From contig JAKVOZ010000004.1 of the NCBI GenBank assembly GCA_022482545.1, positions 93,886 to 157,885 on the forward strand: DNA of 64,000 bases, read 5' to 3'. Source of the stretch: Bacteroidales bacterium (GTDB taxonomy: Bacteria; Bacteroidota; Bacteroidia; Bacteroidales; P3). Below are positions 38,907 to 48,563 of this stretch, piece by piece. Both the position numbers and the translations under genes were made by a program. Position 1 is the first letter of the stretch. Each line of letters begins with the position of its first letter. The notes beneath the pieces are model-generated. The model made no database searches. It worked only from the letters and a program-made list of their open reading frames with translations, and was not told the origin of the DNA.

Positions 38907-39619
38907 ATTATTTTTCCATCTTTTAATATTGGAACGCAAGAACAAGTGTTTAATGTAAAAGTATATGGAAAAACGTTTTCAAGATGAATCTTTGTAAGAC
39001 GATGTATATGTGATGCCTTGTCAAGATAACTCAACAAATTATCTTTACTTTGTTGCCATAACTCCATTGCAGCAAAGGTTGCATCATCTTTTACTTCAAA
39101 ATTGCCTTGATCAACAATCCTTCTTGCCAAAGAACCTGCAAAAATTGTATCCTCTAAACAAAAAGTATTCTTCCAACCAGAACAAAACACCTCAACATCA
39201 ACATCTTGTTTAATTAAATAATCTTTCAACGCATCAAGATTAGAAAATGCTCCTATAACTATCTCTTTGGAATTAAACTCTTTTGCTTTCTTTATTGCTT
39301 TTGTACCATTTGTTGTTGAATGAACAATCTCTTTTCCTTTTATCTCACTTGTCATAAACTGCAAGGCTGAATTACCAAAGTCAGCAAAAGAAAAATCTTC
39401 TTCTATCCTTTCGCCTGCAACAAGATAACCTTTTTTCTTATATTCGTATGCTTGCTTAACAGTTTCAACCGGAATAAGAGTTGCTCCATATTCTATTGCT
39501 GTACATATTGTTGTTGTTGCTCTAAGAATATCAACGATAACCGTTATATGACTTTCTTCTCTTTTGTAGTATGGATAAAGTGCTGGGGTAAATATTGTTG
39601 TTATTTTATGTTTTATCAT
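38897..39619 (-). CDS. comB: 2-phosphosulfolactate phosphatase ComB family
   Basis: Dephosphorylates 2-phospho-3-sulfolactate to sulfolactate in the route to coenzyme M; in bacteria homologues are common without the rest of that pathway. Family marks: VDILRATTTICTAIEYGA (28-45), LVAGERIEEDFSFADFGNSALQF, STTNGTKAI and CSGWKNTFCLEDTIFAGSLA, the last with the conserved Cys/Asp residues. 240 residues from the ATG at 39619; a GTG in frame at 39622 is less likely. No comA, comC or sulfonate gene is nearby, so its substrate here is open. Confidence 0.87.
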   Translation of the reverse strand: MIKHKITTIFTPALYPYYKREESHITVIVDILRATTTICTAIEYGATLIPVETVKQAYEYKKKGYLVAGERIEEDFSFADFGNSALQFMTSEIKGKEIVHSTTNGTKAIKKAKEFNSKEIVIGAFSNLDALKDYLIKQDVDVEVFCSGWKNTFCLEDTIFAGSLARRIVDQGNFEVKDDATFAAMELWQQSKDNLLSYLDKASHIHRLTKIHLENVFPYTFTLNTCSCVPILKDGKIIKA

Positions 39620-39651
39620 CACGTTGTTATATCTCTAACTTATATTATCAA

Positions 39652-41673
39652 TTAATCAATAAGAGCAAATGCTCCACCTTTTGTTTCTTGTTTGCCTTGT
39701 GAATTAATGTATTGTATTCTATAAATATATGTTCCTTGTGGGCAATATTCTCCTTTATATTTACCGTCCCACCCTTGGTCTTGATTATTTGTTGAAAACA
39801 TAAGTCCTCCCCAACGATTATATATCTTCATTTGATAACTTCCATTGCGAATAAAATGGCATTCAGGTTTAAAAACATCTATACCAATATGAGAACCATC
39901 TTTTGGAATGAAAGCATTAGGTATAAAAAACAAGGTCTCTCTTTTAATATAATTATATGATGAGATAGCATTTTCTTGATTATTATCTGGTCCAACATTC
40001 TTTTCTATTGCTTTTATGTAGTAATATGTTTTGTCGGCAGCAGAAAGCAGTGATAAAACATCATCATCATACGTTGTATTATTAGTTGTGCCAACAAACA
40101 ATGGGTCGTTACTTCCTTCTGAAAAACGATATATTTCATATTTCATCACTTGCCAACCAACAAAAGGAGTCCATGTTAAATGATTATTAGTAAATGATGT
40201 TTGTTCTATATTAAGTTTCATTGTTGTAACCTTATTTGATTTTGTATAATTAAGATTACATCCATCAGGTGCTTGAAGATAATATGAAAAAGTGTGTTCA
40301 TTTGCAGGTTCTGGCAAATTGTCTGTAATTGTAATATTGTCTTGTGCTGAATATGGTATAGTTTGGCAATATTCAAAACTGCTTGCATCTTTTGCCCTAA
40401 ACAATTTATATTCATTGACTTTAATCTTTGAATCAAGATATGCTCTAAGAGTTACTTTTTTATTATCTCTTTCCACACTTGCTGTTCGTAAATAAAGATA
40501 AGTAAGAGTATCTGCTGCTTGCATTGGTACAACAAGAAGATTAGATTTTGCTTTCAATCCATTATTTGCAACTGCTTCTACGTAAATATCACAATTTCCT
40601 GTTTGTATAGGTGTTGTTATATCACAAGAATTTGTCGTTGTATTTGTTATAAGTACATAATTGCTTTCTGTTGGCATCTTTCTATAAACATCATATCTCA
40701 ATACATTTGACGGCATATTTATATATTCATTCCAAGTTAATTTCATTTTATCCGAACATGGCTCTTGCTTAACTTTTAATACCATATTATTATGAGCATC
40801 TGTTCTTAATGATGTGTTAAAACAAGTATCAAAAGACATTATTGCCAATGAATTAATTTCTTCTATTGAACAGGTATTACAAGTGTAGAAGTTTGATTCT
40901 TTTCCCCATATTGTATCCAAAGCAACACAAGGATTACCTTTACAAACAACATATCCATAAACATCATTTGCTGTTGATGGAGTCCATGATAGTTCTATTT
41001 TTTGAGTATTTAGATTAACTGAACAAGTATTAAGCGTTGGCATATCTGGTATTTGTGTATCTCCAACAGTCAAATGAACTTCATTACTTCTACAAAAACA
41101 ACCGTGAGTATTCTCTATTTCTATTTTATATGAAATACTATCAGAACATACTGGCGGTATTGTATCTGAAAATATACGAGTTGTTTGTGGAAGTGTTTTT
41201 ATTTGTTGCCATGTATTTGATTGATGTGTTTGCTTACGATAAACCTTATATTGTTGTCCATTTAATCCATCTATACTTGCTCCGGGAGATGTCCAACTAA
41301 GGTTAATAACATTATTAGATATTTGATTTGCAGTTAAATATATTGTTTTTATATTTCCATAAGGTCTTTGCTGTTGTCCAAAATCTGCGGTAATAAGATA
41401 ATCTACTTGTTCTGTATTAGCATTTCTAACGTGGTCTGTATATGAACCAACATTAATGTTATTTTCTCCACCTACTCTTATGTATGAATCATCGGCAAGG
41501 CTATATGCAGATATTATATATTCAATAAAATTATTACCAGTTATTGTTTGATAATATATTGTTGTTGAACCATCTGGATTGACCTGCGAACAATACACAT
41601 TAACTCCATTTTGACAATAACCTTTCGTTATTATTGCCAACAAAAAAATTAAAAATATTATTCCTTTCTTCAT
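39652..41673 (-). CDS. Secreted FN3 protein with gliding-type type IX C-terminal domain
   Basis: 673 residues. Signal peptide 1-20 (GIIFLIFLLAIITKGYCQ). About five fibronectin type III-like beta domains (for example NVINLSWTSPGASI, KIELSWTPSTANDVYG, KMKLTWNEYINMPS, NHLTWTPFVGWQVM). The last 85 residues match the gliding-motility-associated C-terminal domain: FFIPNAFIPKDG, YQMKIYNRWGGLMFST, GWDGKYKGEYCPQGTYIYRI. That domain directs export by the type IX system. A surface adhesin or matrix role is likely; the ligand is unknown. The gene before it on this strand is the dead M16, with array K in the gap. Confidence 0.88.
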   Translation of the reverse strand: MKKGIIFLIFLLAIITKGYCQNGVNVYCSQVNPDGSTTIYYQTITGNNFIEYIISAYSLADDSYIRVGGENNINVGSYTDHVRNANTEQVDYLITADFGQQQRPYGNIKTIYLTANQISNNVINLSWTSPGASIDGLNGQQYKVYRKQTHQSNTWQQIKTLPQTTRIFSDTIPPVCSDSISYKIEIENTHGCFCRSNEVHLTVGDTQIPDMPTLNTCSVNLNTQKIELSWTPSTANDVYGYVVCKGNPCVALDTIWGKESNFYTCNTCSIEEINSLAIMSFDTCFNTSLRTDAHNNMVLKVKQEPCSDKMKLTWNEYINMPSNVLRYDVYRKMPTESNYVLITNTTTNSCDITTPIQTGNCDIYVEAVANNGLKAKSNLLVVPMQAADTLTYLYLRTASVERDNKKVTLRAYLDSKIKVNEYKLFRAKDASSFEYCQTIPYSAQDNITITDNLPEPANEHTFSYYLQAPDGCNLNYTKSNKVTTMKLNIEQTSFTNNHLTWTPFVGWQVMKYEIYRFSEGSNDPLFVGTTNNTTYDDDVLSLLSAADKTYYYIKAIEKNVGPDNNQENAISSYNYIKRETLFFIPNAFIPKDGSHIGIDVFKPECHFIRNGSYQMKIYNRWGGLMFSTNNQDQGWDGKYKGEYCPQGTYIYRIQYINSQGKQETKGGAFALID

Positions 41674-41703
41674 ATATATACTATGGTTTTATTTGCTATC
41701 AAA

Positions 41704-41766
41704 AAATATCTTCGTTTTTTGCAATTATTTTGAAGAGTTAGCAGATTTTTTCTTCGTTTTACTATT
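41704..41766. repeat. 21-bp-period array K (3 units) touching a stop codon
   Basis: Units at 41704, 41725 and 41746; the array's last base is adjacent to the M16-like stop (41767-41769). Core words ATCTTCGTTTT and TGAAGAGTTAGCA recur in arrays A, E and H. Confidence 0.75.
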
Positions 41767-43050
41767 CTATTTTTGAGCATTTTTTGCAATAGATATTAAA
41801 AAACTTTCTTTCTTAAAATATTCATTTGCTAAATCTTTTAATTCCTTACTTGTTATTGTTTTTATTCTATTGATAATCTCTGAATTATAAGTATCCTTTA
41901 AAGAAAAACGCACAATGTTTTCATAACTTTCACAAATATCTATCACTCCGTCCATATTCCTAAGCATATCCCCTATCATATAATGCTTAACAGTATTTAA
42001 TTCTTCTTCACTTATCTCTTCTTTGCAAAGATTATCCATTTCATAATAAATATTCTTTATCGTATCTTCATCTTTATCTTTCATCACATCTGTTAAAATC
42101 ATAAACACACTACCGTTTTTTATTGGTACAATAACAGAATCTATTCCATAAGTATAACCTTTTTCTTCTCTTATATTACTCATAAGCCTGGAATTAAAGT
42201 ATCCTCCTAAAACACAATTCAAAATATTAAGACTTATGTAATCTTTGTGTTTTATTTCTGGAAAAAACTTTCCCATAACAATTGATGCTTGAACTGCTTT
42301 ATCTTGATGAGTTATTATTGTTTGATTTTGTTTCTGTTGTTTTATTGATATATTGTTTGTTGTTATTTGTGCAGTGTTTTCATTCCAATTGTCTTGTCCT
42401 ATATATTTGTCAAGTAACTCAACAAATTCTTTATCAACATTTCCTGAAAGCATAATATAACATTGATTTGAAGAGTATCTTTGTTGATAAAACCTTTTTA
42501 AATCATCTGTTTTAACATTATCATAATCTTCAATCTTACCATACTTGCCATAAATAGAATCTTCTCCAAAAAGATTTGCCATAAAACTTCTTCTTGCTAA
42601 GAATGATGTTTGCTGACACTTTGTTAGAAATTCTTGTTTATAATCATTTATTGTTATTTTTAATCTATCGTTTGGAAAAATTGGATATTTTATTATTTGT
42701 TCTATTGATTTAAAAACATCTTTTTGATACTGTTTCAAAAAACTAAAAGTAAGTGTTGTTTGTTCATTTGAAGTTGTTTGAGTATAATTAACACCAAAGA
42801 AATCAAAATTATAAGCCAATTGTAATGAAGAATAATCTTTTGTTCCTTGATTAAGTTGTGTTTTTGTAAGAGTAGAAACAAAAAACTTATCTTGATTTAT
42901 TGTTCCTGCGTTATAAAAAATAAATTTCATAAACACAACTTCCATATCTGAATTATTAAAACAATATACTTTTATTCCATTAGAAAGAGTGTATATTTCA
43001 GGTTTATAATCTGCGATTGTTATAGTATTAAAATCAGGTATATTATTCAT
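41767..43050 (-). CDS. M16-like protein lacking the zinc site
   Basis: 427 residues with the M16 two-domain fold: N-terminal KPEIYTLSNGIKVYCF and the later KGYTYGIDSVIVP, which corresponds to the active-site-lining segment. Where active members have HxxEH this one has FFVSTLTKTQLNQGTK, with neither histidines nor glutamate, so it cannot hydrolyse peptides by that mechanism. Inactive M16 proteins commonly pair with active partners; the complete M16 in this window lies 16 kb away. No signal peptide. Ten bases after the TonB-dependent receptor, hence likely co-transcribed. The frame is intact, so a structural or partner role fits better than decay. Confidence 0.87.
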   Translation of the reverse strand: MNNIPDFNTITIADYKPEIYTLSNGIKVYCFNNSDMEVVFMKFIFYNAGTINQDKFFVSTLTKTQLNQGTKDYSSLQLAYNFDFFGVNYTQTTSNEQTTLTFSFLKQYQKDVFKSIEQIIKYPIFPNDRLKITINDYKQEFLTKCQQTSFLARRSFMANLFGEDSIYGKYGKIEDYDNVKTDDLKRFYQQRYSSNQCYIMLSGNVDKEFVELLDKYIGQDNWNENTAQITTNNISIKQQKQNQTIITHQDKAVQASIVMGKFFPEIKHKDYISLNILNCVLGGYFNSRLMSNIREEKGYTYGIDSVIVPIKNGSVFMILTDVMKDKDEDTIKNIYYEMDNLCKEEISEEELNTVKHYMIGDMLRNMDGVIDICESYENIVRFSLKDTYNSEIINRIKTITSKELKDLANEYFKKESFLISIAKNAQK

Positions 43051-43059
43051 TTCTTTTAA

Positions 43060-45480
43060 TTAAAATTCTATTGTTAAACGTCCATTAACTCTTGTTGGGG
43101 TAAGATAGTTTGGTACTGCATAAGAATTGTTTGAATAGTCGCTAACATACATATATGATATTACATTTTGAGTATTAAACACATTAAGCCATTCAACGTT
43201 AAACCAAATCTTCTTTAAATATTTAAACATATTATTTTGTGCCCAACCAGATTCTTCATCTTTTATTCTAAACGTAAATGCAATATCTGCTCTAAGATAA
43301 TGTGGCATACGATAAACCTCACCTCCTTTATAATTAGGCGGATAATATGGGTAGCCACTACCATAATTTAAATTAAGATATACTCTAATATATGGCATAT
43401 TTGGAATATAATCCTGAAAAGACACGCTTGCGTTTATTAATTGGTCAGTTGGTCTTGGTAAATATCCAAAATTATCATTATCTATATCTTGTTTTGTTTG
43501 CATTATTGAAAGTGTTAGCCAAGAGTCAATCCCTTTAATAAACTCTCCAAACAATTTCATATCTAATCCTGTTGCATATCCTTTTGCATTATTGTTCGCA
43601 GAATATCGTATTCTAACATTATCTATCTGATATGGTATTAAATCCCAAAGATATTTATAATACGCTGCTGTAATAAATTTAAACTTCCTATCCATCATAT
43701 TGAAGTTCCAATCTGATGAAAGAACAAAATGAAGAGATTTTTGACTCTTTATATCATAATTTAAATTACCTTCATAATCTCTATATTCTCTATAAAAAGG
43801 AAATTGAGCATAAATACCGGTTGCAAAACGAAACATTAAATCTTGTTTTGTATTAGGTTTTAAACTAACACTCATTCTTGGTGAAGGAAAGAACTCTTTA
43901 TTAAAATCCCAATACTGTCCTCTAATTCCAAAGTTAAGATAATATTTTCCTAATTTACCATCTAAATCAAACTGTCTTTGCAAATAGGCTGTCAAACGAT
44001 TACTTTCTATATTGTGTTTTGATTTATAATAATTTTGAAGCAATGGACTTGTCGGATTATCATATTGTCCTATATTATCTATGTTTGAAGGTATTGTATA
44101 TCCGGAAGAATCTACCATCTTCCATTCTTTTATCTTATCATTTATTTGCTCTCTTTGGTATTTTATTCCCCATGTAAAGAATCCATTATTATAATATTTA
44201 TATCCTTTGTGCTCAATATTGTATATCTGTTCATAAAGATTATTTCTTGCATGTTCAAGATACGTCCCTATTCCTCTATCAAATTCATCATTACTACTCA
44301 ATCCTCCTGTTTCATAAAGCCAATATTGCCCTTGAATATCGTATGTTTCTTTTTCATTTGTTGAAAATGCAGATGAAATAAACTTCAATTGAATATCTTT
44401 CTTTGGATTATACGTTAGCATAATCGCTCCAAAAGCCGAAGTAAATCTATCTAATTCTTGCCCATCAAAATAAACTTTTAATTTCAAACTTTGATACACA
44501 CTTCCAAATTGAGTTTCTCTTGTCTGTGGAATAAAATTATATTTATTATCTGACACATTTCCCAAAAATGCTATTTCTGTCTTTTCGTTTAAATCATAAG
44601 TTAGATAAGTTTGAAAATCATTAAAATTAGAATTATAATCTCCATTTGTTTCCAATGAATTTAAAAGATATTTATTTGTTTTATTTCTGTATCCTATTTG
44701 ATAAGTCATTCTTGAACCAATAAGTCCTTCCAAATGAACATCGCCTCCAAGCAAAGATATACTTGCGTTCCCTTTAAATTCTGTTGGCTTTTTATATCTA
44801 ATATCCAAAACACTTGACATCTTATCACCATACTTTGCATCAAATCCACCAGAAGAAAATTTTATATCTCCTATCATATCTGGATTAATAAAAGATAATC
44901 CTTCTTGTTGTCCATTTCGTATTAAGATAGGACGAAATATCTCTATATCATTTACATAAACAAGATTTTCATCAAAGTTTCCACCTCTAACAGAGTATTG
45001 AGAAGAAAGTTCGTTATTAGAAGAAACACCTTCTGTTGTCTTTATTATTGATTCAACTCCTTTTATTGGCCCAGCAGTGTTCTTTGCCCAATCTGGATTT
45101 ATCTTTGTAATACCTTCCTCTCTTGATTTATCCCCTCTAATATTAACAGGACTCAATGTCGTTTGGTCATTATATAAAATTATTTTAAGGCTTTTCTTCT
45201 CGCCTCTTCTTAATTTTATTGTTATCTCTTGTGTTTTATATCCAATACAAGAAATATTTACCTTCAAATTCTTATTAACAGGAACGTTTAAACTAAATTC
45301 ACCTTTTGCGTTTGTTGTTGTTCCTATTGGTTTATTATTATCATCAAAAACACCTATTGCTACATATTCAACAGCTTTTTGATTTGTATCTTTAACTGTT
45401 CCAAACACCGTTGCAACGTTCTGACAAAAGCCTGACAGATAAAAAATAAGTGCTATTATGAATAAAAATATCTTTTTCAA
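43060..45480 (-). CDS. TonB-dependent outer membrane receptor with carboxypeptidase-like N-terminal domain
   Basis: 806 residues. Signal peptide 1-19 (IFLFIIALIFYLSGFCQ), a carboxypeptidase-regulatory-like beta domain at 21-105 (TVFGTVKDTNQKAVEYVAIGVF), plug at about 125-235 (SSQYSVRGGNFDENLVYVNDIEIF) and a barrel that ends WFNVEWLNVFNTQNVISY. It imports an unidentified ligand; no SusD partner is adjacent. The start codon is TTG (45478-45480): a stop lies three codons upstream and no ATG gives the signal peptide. A consensus promoter lies upstream. Confidence 0.9.
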   Translation of the reverse strand: MKKIFLFIIALIFYLSGFCQNVATVFGTVKDTNQKAVEYVAIGVFDDNNKPIGTTTNAKGEFSLNVPVNKNLKVNISCIGYKTQEITIKLRRGEKKSLKIILYNDQTTLSPVNIRGDKSREEGITKINPDWAKNTAGPIKGVESIIKTTEGVSSNNELSSQYSVRGGNFDENLVYVNDIEIFRPILIRNGQQEGLSFINPDMIGDIKFSSGGFDAKYGDKMSSVLDIRYKKPTEFKGNASISLLGGDVHLEGLIGSRMTYQIGYRNKTNKYLLNSLETNGDYNSNFNDFQTYLTYDLNEKTEIAFLGNVSDNKYNFIPQTRETQFGSVYQSLKLKVYFDGQELDRFTSAFGAIMLTYNPKKDIQLKFISSAFSTNEKETYDIQGQYWLYETGGLSSNDEFDRGIGTYLEHARNNLYEQIYNIEHKGYKYYNNGFFTWGIKYQREQINDKIKEWKMVDSSGYTIPSNIDNIGQYDNPTSPLLQNYYKSKHNIESNRLTAYLQRQFDLDGKLGKYYLNFGIRGQYWDFNKEFFPSPRMSVSLKPNTKQDLMFRFATGIYAQFPFYREYRDYEGNLNYDIKSQKSLHFVLSSDWNFNMMDRKFKFITAAYYKYLWDLIPYQIDNVRIRYSANNNAKGYATGLDMKLFGEFIKGIDSWLTLSIMQTKQDIDNDNFGYLPRPTDQLINASVSFQDYIPNMPYIRVYLNLNYGSGYPYYPPNYKGGEVYRMPHYLRADIAFTFRIKDEESGWAQNNMFKYLKKIWFNVEWLNVFNTQNVISYMYVSDYSNNSYAVPNYLTPTRVNGRLTIEF

Positions 45481-45528
45481 AATCTGTTACAATTATTTAT
45501 TTATTATTTATGCTACTAAAATAAAACG

Positions 45529-45559
45529 CAAAGATACCATTTTTATTTATATTTGACAA
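45529..45559 (-). promoter_or_regulatory. Promoter of the TonB receptor and M16-like operon
   Basis: Minus-strand TTG (45557-45559), 20-bp spacer, TATCTTTG (45529-45536). The start near 45522 gives a 40-nt leader to the TTG start codon. Confidence 0.6.
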
Positions 45560-45582
45560 TAAAAAAATAATTAACGTGAATT

Positions 45583-45708
45583 AATAGAATAAAGAGATAT
45601 CAAAATAGTTCTTAATTCCAATGAAATGGATTGCTATTCTAATAAAATAGTTTTTGAATCTAATAAAATAGAATCAAAAGACATTTAAATAGTTTTTTAA
45701 TCCATTTC
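45583..45708. repeat. 21-bp-period array G (6 perfect-length units)
   Basis: Units at 45583, 45604, 45625, 45646, 45667 and 45688, each beginning AAT. It is the clearest example: six different cores with no length slip. Lies 36 bp behind the type IX plug gene's stop and 24 bp ahead of the -33 box of the receptor promoter. Confidence 0.9.
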
Positions 45709-45744
45709 ACTAATAATTAATATTCTTTTTTTGTGCTTGTTTTA

Positions 45745-47016
45745 TTATCTTTTTGGATTATATTCTACGCTTGTAAGTCCAACAAGACTCTCAAAATCAT
45801 CACCAAAATTTCTATAATAAACATAAACTGTATATTTATTATTTGTTTCACTATGATTACCTTCTATTTGCGAACTTTCAGCATAAGGACTATTTGAATT
45901 CTTGAATAATATTTGATAATTATAATAGCCTTGTTTTAAGTATAAAGCAACGTGATACATTTTTATATCATCTTGATAAGTCATTCTATTTTGAGCATCA
46001 TATCTCCAATTGGTTAAATCTCCAACTATATAATAACTTCCTTCCAAAGACATCTGTTGCGGAAGAAAAAAATGTACCCATGCATAATCTGAACCAATAC
46101 TATAATCTTCGCTTATATCATTTCTTACATAATATTTTCCGTTAATATCTACCTGAGAGATATATGGAGTATAATTTTTTACTTGTTCTTGTCGCAAATA
46201 TACTTGATTTTCATTGTTTTCAAAACCAAAACTTTTTATGAATTGGCTTTTAGTACGAATAGAAGTAAAATCAAAACTGCGGAATTCATTACCACCATCA
46301 AAAAGATTGCTTTCATCAAAAGAATAATCTATCATATTTGCATACATTCCTCGCATTCTTAATTGGTGTTTATTATCCTCTCTACCGTTTTGTTGAACAT
46401 AAACTTTCATAAGACTTTCTGGCGTAGAAAAAAATGAATTATCTTTTCTCCCAACTTTCACACTCACTTCTTGTTTGGTTTTAAGATATTGGCTACTCTT
46501 ACTTGGAGTTACTTCAACTTGAATATTACTTAAATCTTCTACACAATAAAATTTCTTTGTTAAAACAACTTTATCTGGTTCATCTTCTTTATATACTTTA
46601 ATAATGTAGTTGCCAGATTTTTTTATTTTCATATTTTCTGACGGTATTGTTTGCCAATAATGTACATATCTTTGAATAGTATTAAAAGAATTTTGATAGT
46701 TCTCTATTCTTTGAGTAAAAAATCCTTCAAGATATTCATTCTGCTCAACCTTGCTTTCTGTCCAATCACTCTCACAATGAATTATTGTATATTCATATCT
46801 ATTTGTTTGCTCGCTTAATTCATCAAAACTAAGAACAAGTCTTTTATTTCCATTAAGAGTAATAACTGGCTGAGTCATAATACCAGAGGTTTGCTCTAAT
46901 TGAACAGTTTTTATAAGAGGAGTATATTCTCTATTTTCATAAACAAATTGAGCGTAAATATTGTTTACGCCCAATATTGATAATAATGATATTATTATGA
47001 TTAAATATTTTTTCAT
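45745..47016 (-). CDS. Type IX secretion plug-domain protein (DUF5103)
   Basis: 423 residues; signal peptide at about 1-22 (YLIIIISLLSILGVNNIYAQ). The body matches DUF5103, now named type IX secretion system plug protein: QPVITLNGNKRLVLSFDEL, YEYTIIHCESDWTES, SLEGSYYIVGDLTNWRYDAQNRM, MYHVALYLKQGYYNYQILF. In this family the protein closes the periplasmic opening of the SprA translocon in one state. Together with PorD and the gliding-type C-terminal domain here, it implies a working type IX system. Nine bases after the M24 gene, so probably one transcript. Confidence 0.86.
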   Translation of the reverse strand: MKKYLIIIISLLSILGVNNIYAQFVYENREYTPLIKTVQLEQTSGIMTQPVITLNGNKRLVLSFDELSEQTNRYEYTIIHCESDWTESKVEQNEYLEGFFTQRIENYQNSFNTIQRYVHYWQTIPSENMKIKKSGNYIIKVYKEDEPDKVVLTKKFYCVEDLSNIQVEVTPSKSSQYLKTKQEVSVKVGRKDNSFFSTPESLMKVYVQQNGREDNKHQLRMRGMYANMIDYSFDESNLFDGGNEFRSFDFTSIRTKSQFIKSFGFENNENQVYLRQEQVKNYTPYISQVDINGKYYVRNDISEDYSIGSDYAWVHFFLPQQMSLEGSYYIVGDLTNWRYDAQNRMTYQDDIKMYHVALYLKQGYYNYQILFKNSNSPYAESSQIEGNHSETNNKYTVYVYYRNFGDDFESLVGLTSVEYNPKR

Positions 47017-47025
47017 AAGTTATGG

Positions 47026-48417
47026 TTACTTAGCCATAGCATTTTCTACTTCTTCTATTGTTTTTGGTATTGGTTTGCCAAGCGTACGACAACCTGTTTT
47101 TGTTACAAGAAGGTCATCTTCTATTCTTATACCTCCAAAATCTTTATATTTCTCAACTTCATCATAGTTAATAAAGTCTTTGCATTTACCTTCTGCCTTC
47201 CACATATCAATAAGTGCAGGTACAAAATAGCAACCAGGCTCATTTGTAAGGACAAAACCTTCATGAAGTTCTCTACCAAGACGAAGTGATGCTAAACCAA
47301 ATTGATTTGAACGAATATTCTTTTTATCGTATCCAACATAGTTCTCTCCATAGTTCTCCATATCATGAACGTCTAATCCCATCATATGTCCTAATCCGTG
47401 AGGCATAAACATTCCCATTGCGCCTTCTTTAACAGCATCTTTTATGTTGCCTTTCATTAAGCCCAACTCTTTCAATGCTGAACCTAATCTTTCTACGGCT
47501 GCAAGATGTACTTCGGAATATTTAACATTTGGTTTAACCAATGAAGGAACAAGTAGTTGTGCTGAAAGAACTGCATTATAAATATCTTTTTGTCTTTGAT
47601 TAAACTTTCCACCAACAGGAACACTACGAGTTATATCAGAACAATAACCCATCTTATTTTCACTTCCAGCATCAGAAACAATCATACGTCCTTTCTTTAT
47701 TTGAAGTGAATGGTCGTGTCCATGAAGTATTTCGCCGTGAGTAGTTAATATGATAGGAAAAGAAACAGGTCCGCCACCACAAAGTGCTAATCCTTCCATA
47801 GTGCCTGCTATTGTGTATTCATATGTTCCTTCCTTACTTGCCATACGCATCATCGTTGTATGCATATTATATGCAGTACTTATCGCATCTTCAATCTCTT
47901 CTATTTCTTCTTCACTCTTTATTGAACGTTGTTTAACACATGCTGCAATTAGTTCTGTTGACACATAGGCTTGAATATATTCTGGTTTAATATGAAGTAA
48001 GTCTGCAATAAAATCAACATTCTCTGCTCTATAAGGTGGAACATAATGAACCCTTCTTCCTGTAAATACTGCACTATCAATAAGTTTTCTAAGGTCTTTT
48101 ATTGTTCCAGTCTTACTTATTCCTATTTCTTTTGCTCTTTCTCCTATTGATGGTATTGGTCCTGTCCATATTATATCATCAATATCTACTTCTTCTCCAA
48201 AAAGATATTCTTCTCCACTTTCAATATCAACAACTCCTACTAATCCTTGAATATCATATCCAAAGAAATAACGAAATGTACTATCTTGACGAAATGTATA
48301 TTGATTAGCTTGGTAATTAAATGACACATCGCTGTTTCCAACAATAAGCACTAAACCTTTGGAAACATCTTTCATTAATTGTTTACGTCTATTAACGTAA
48401 GTCTGTTTTGAAAACAT
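47026..48417 (-). CDS. Xaa-Pro aminopeptidase (M24B)
   Basis: 463 residues. N-terminal creatinase-like domain (GLVLIVGNSDVSFNYQANQY, then FRYFFGYD), then a pita-bread catalytic domain with the two-metal ligands in IVSDAGSENKMGYCSDITRSVPV (two aspartates), PHGLGHMMGLDVHD (histidine), LTNEPGCYF (glutamate) and GGIRIEDDLLV (glutamate). Removes N-terminal residues ahead of proline. Cytosolic, no signal peptide. Operon with the type IX plug gene. Confidence 0.93.
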   Translation of the reverse strand: MFSKQTYVNRRKQLMKDVSKGLVLIVGNSDVSFNYQANQYTFRQDSTFRYFFGYDIQGLVGVVDIESGEEYLFGEEVDIDDIIWTGPIPSIGERAKEIGISKTGTIKDLRKLIDSAVFTGRRVHYVPPYRAENVDFIADLLHIKPEYIQAYVSTELIAACVKQRSIKSEEEIEEIEDAISTAYNMHTTMMRMASKEGTYEYTIAGTMEGLALCGGGPVSFPIILTTHGEILHGHDHSLQIKKGRMIVSDAGSENKMGYCSDITRSVPVGGKFNQRQKDIYNAVLSAQLLVPSLVKPNVKYSEVHLAAVERLGSALKELGLMKGNIKDAVKEGAMGMFMPHGLGHMMGLDVHDMENYGENYVGYDKKNIRSNQFGLASLRLGRELHEGFVLTNEPGCYFVPALIDMWKAEGKCKDFINYDEVEKYKDFGGIRIEDDLLVTKTGCRTLGKPIPKTIEEVENAMAK

Positions 48418-48563
48418 AATTATTATTTTTTAGTTCTTTATTTTTATATTTATTTTGCAATATTATACTTTTTTCTTCAAAGAACAAAATAAAAAATCAT
48501 TTTTCTTTAAAACCTTATTGCTTAAATTCATAATATTAAGATGTTATTTGCGTTTGCTCTTAT

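Noticed and set aside
41767..43050. M16-like gene as a decayed pseudogene
   Set aside because: The frame is full length without stops or shifts and the rest of the fold is kept, so a non-catalytic role is more likely.
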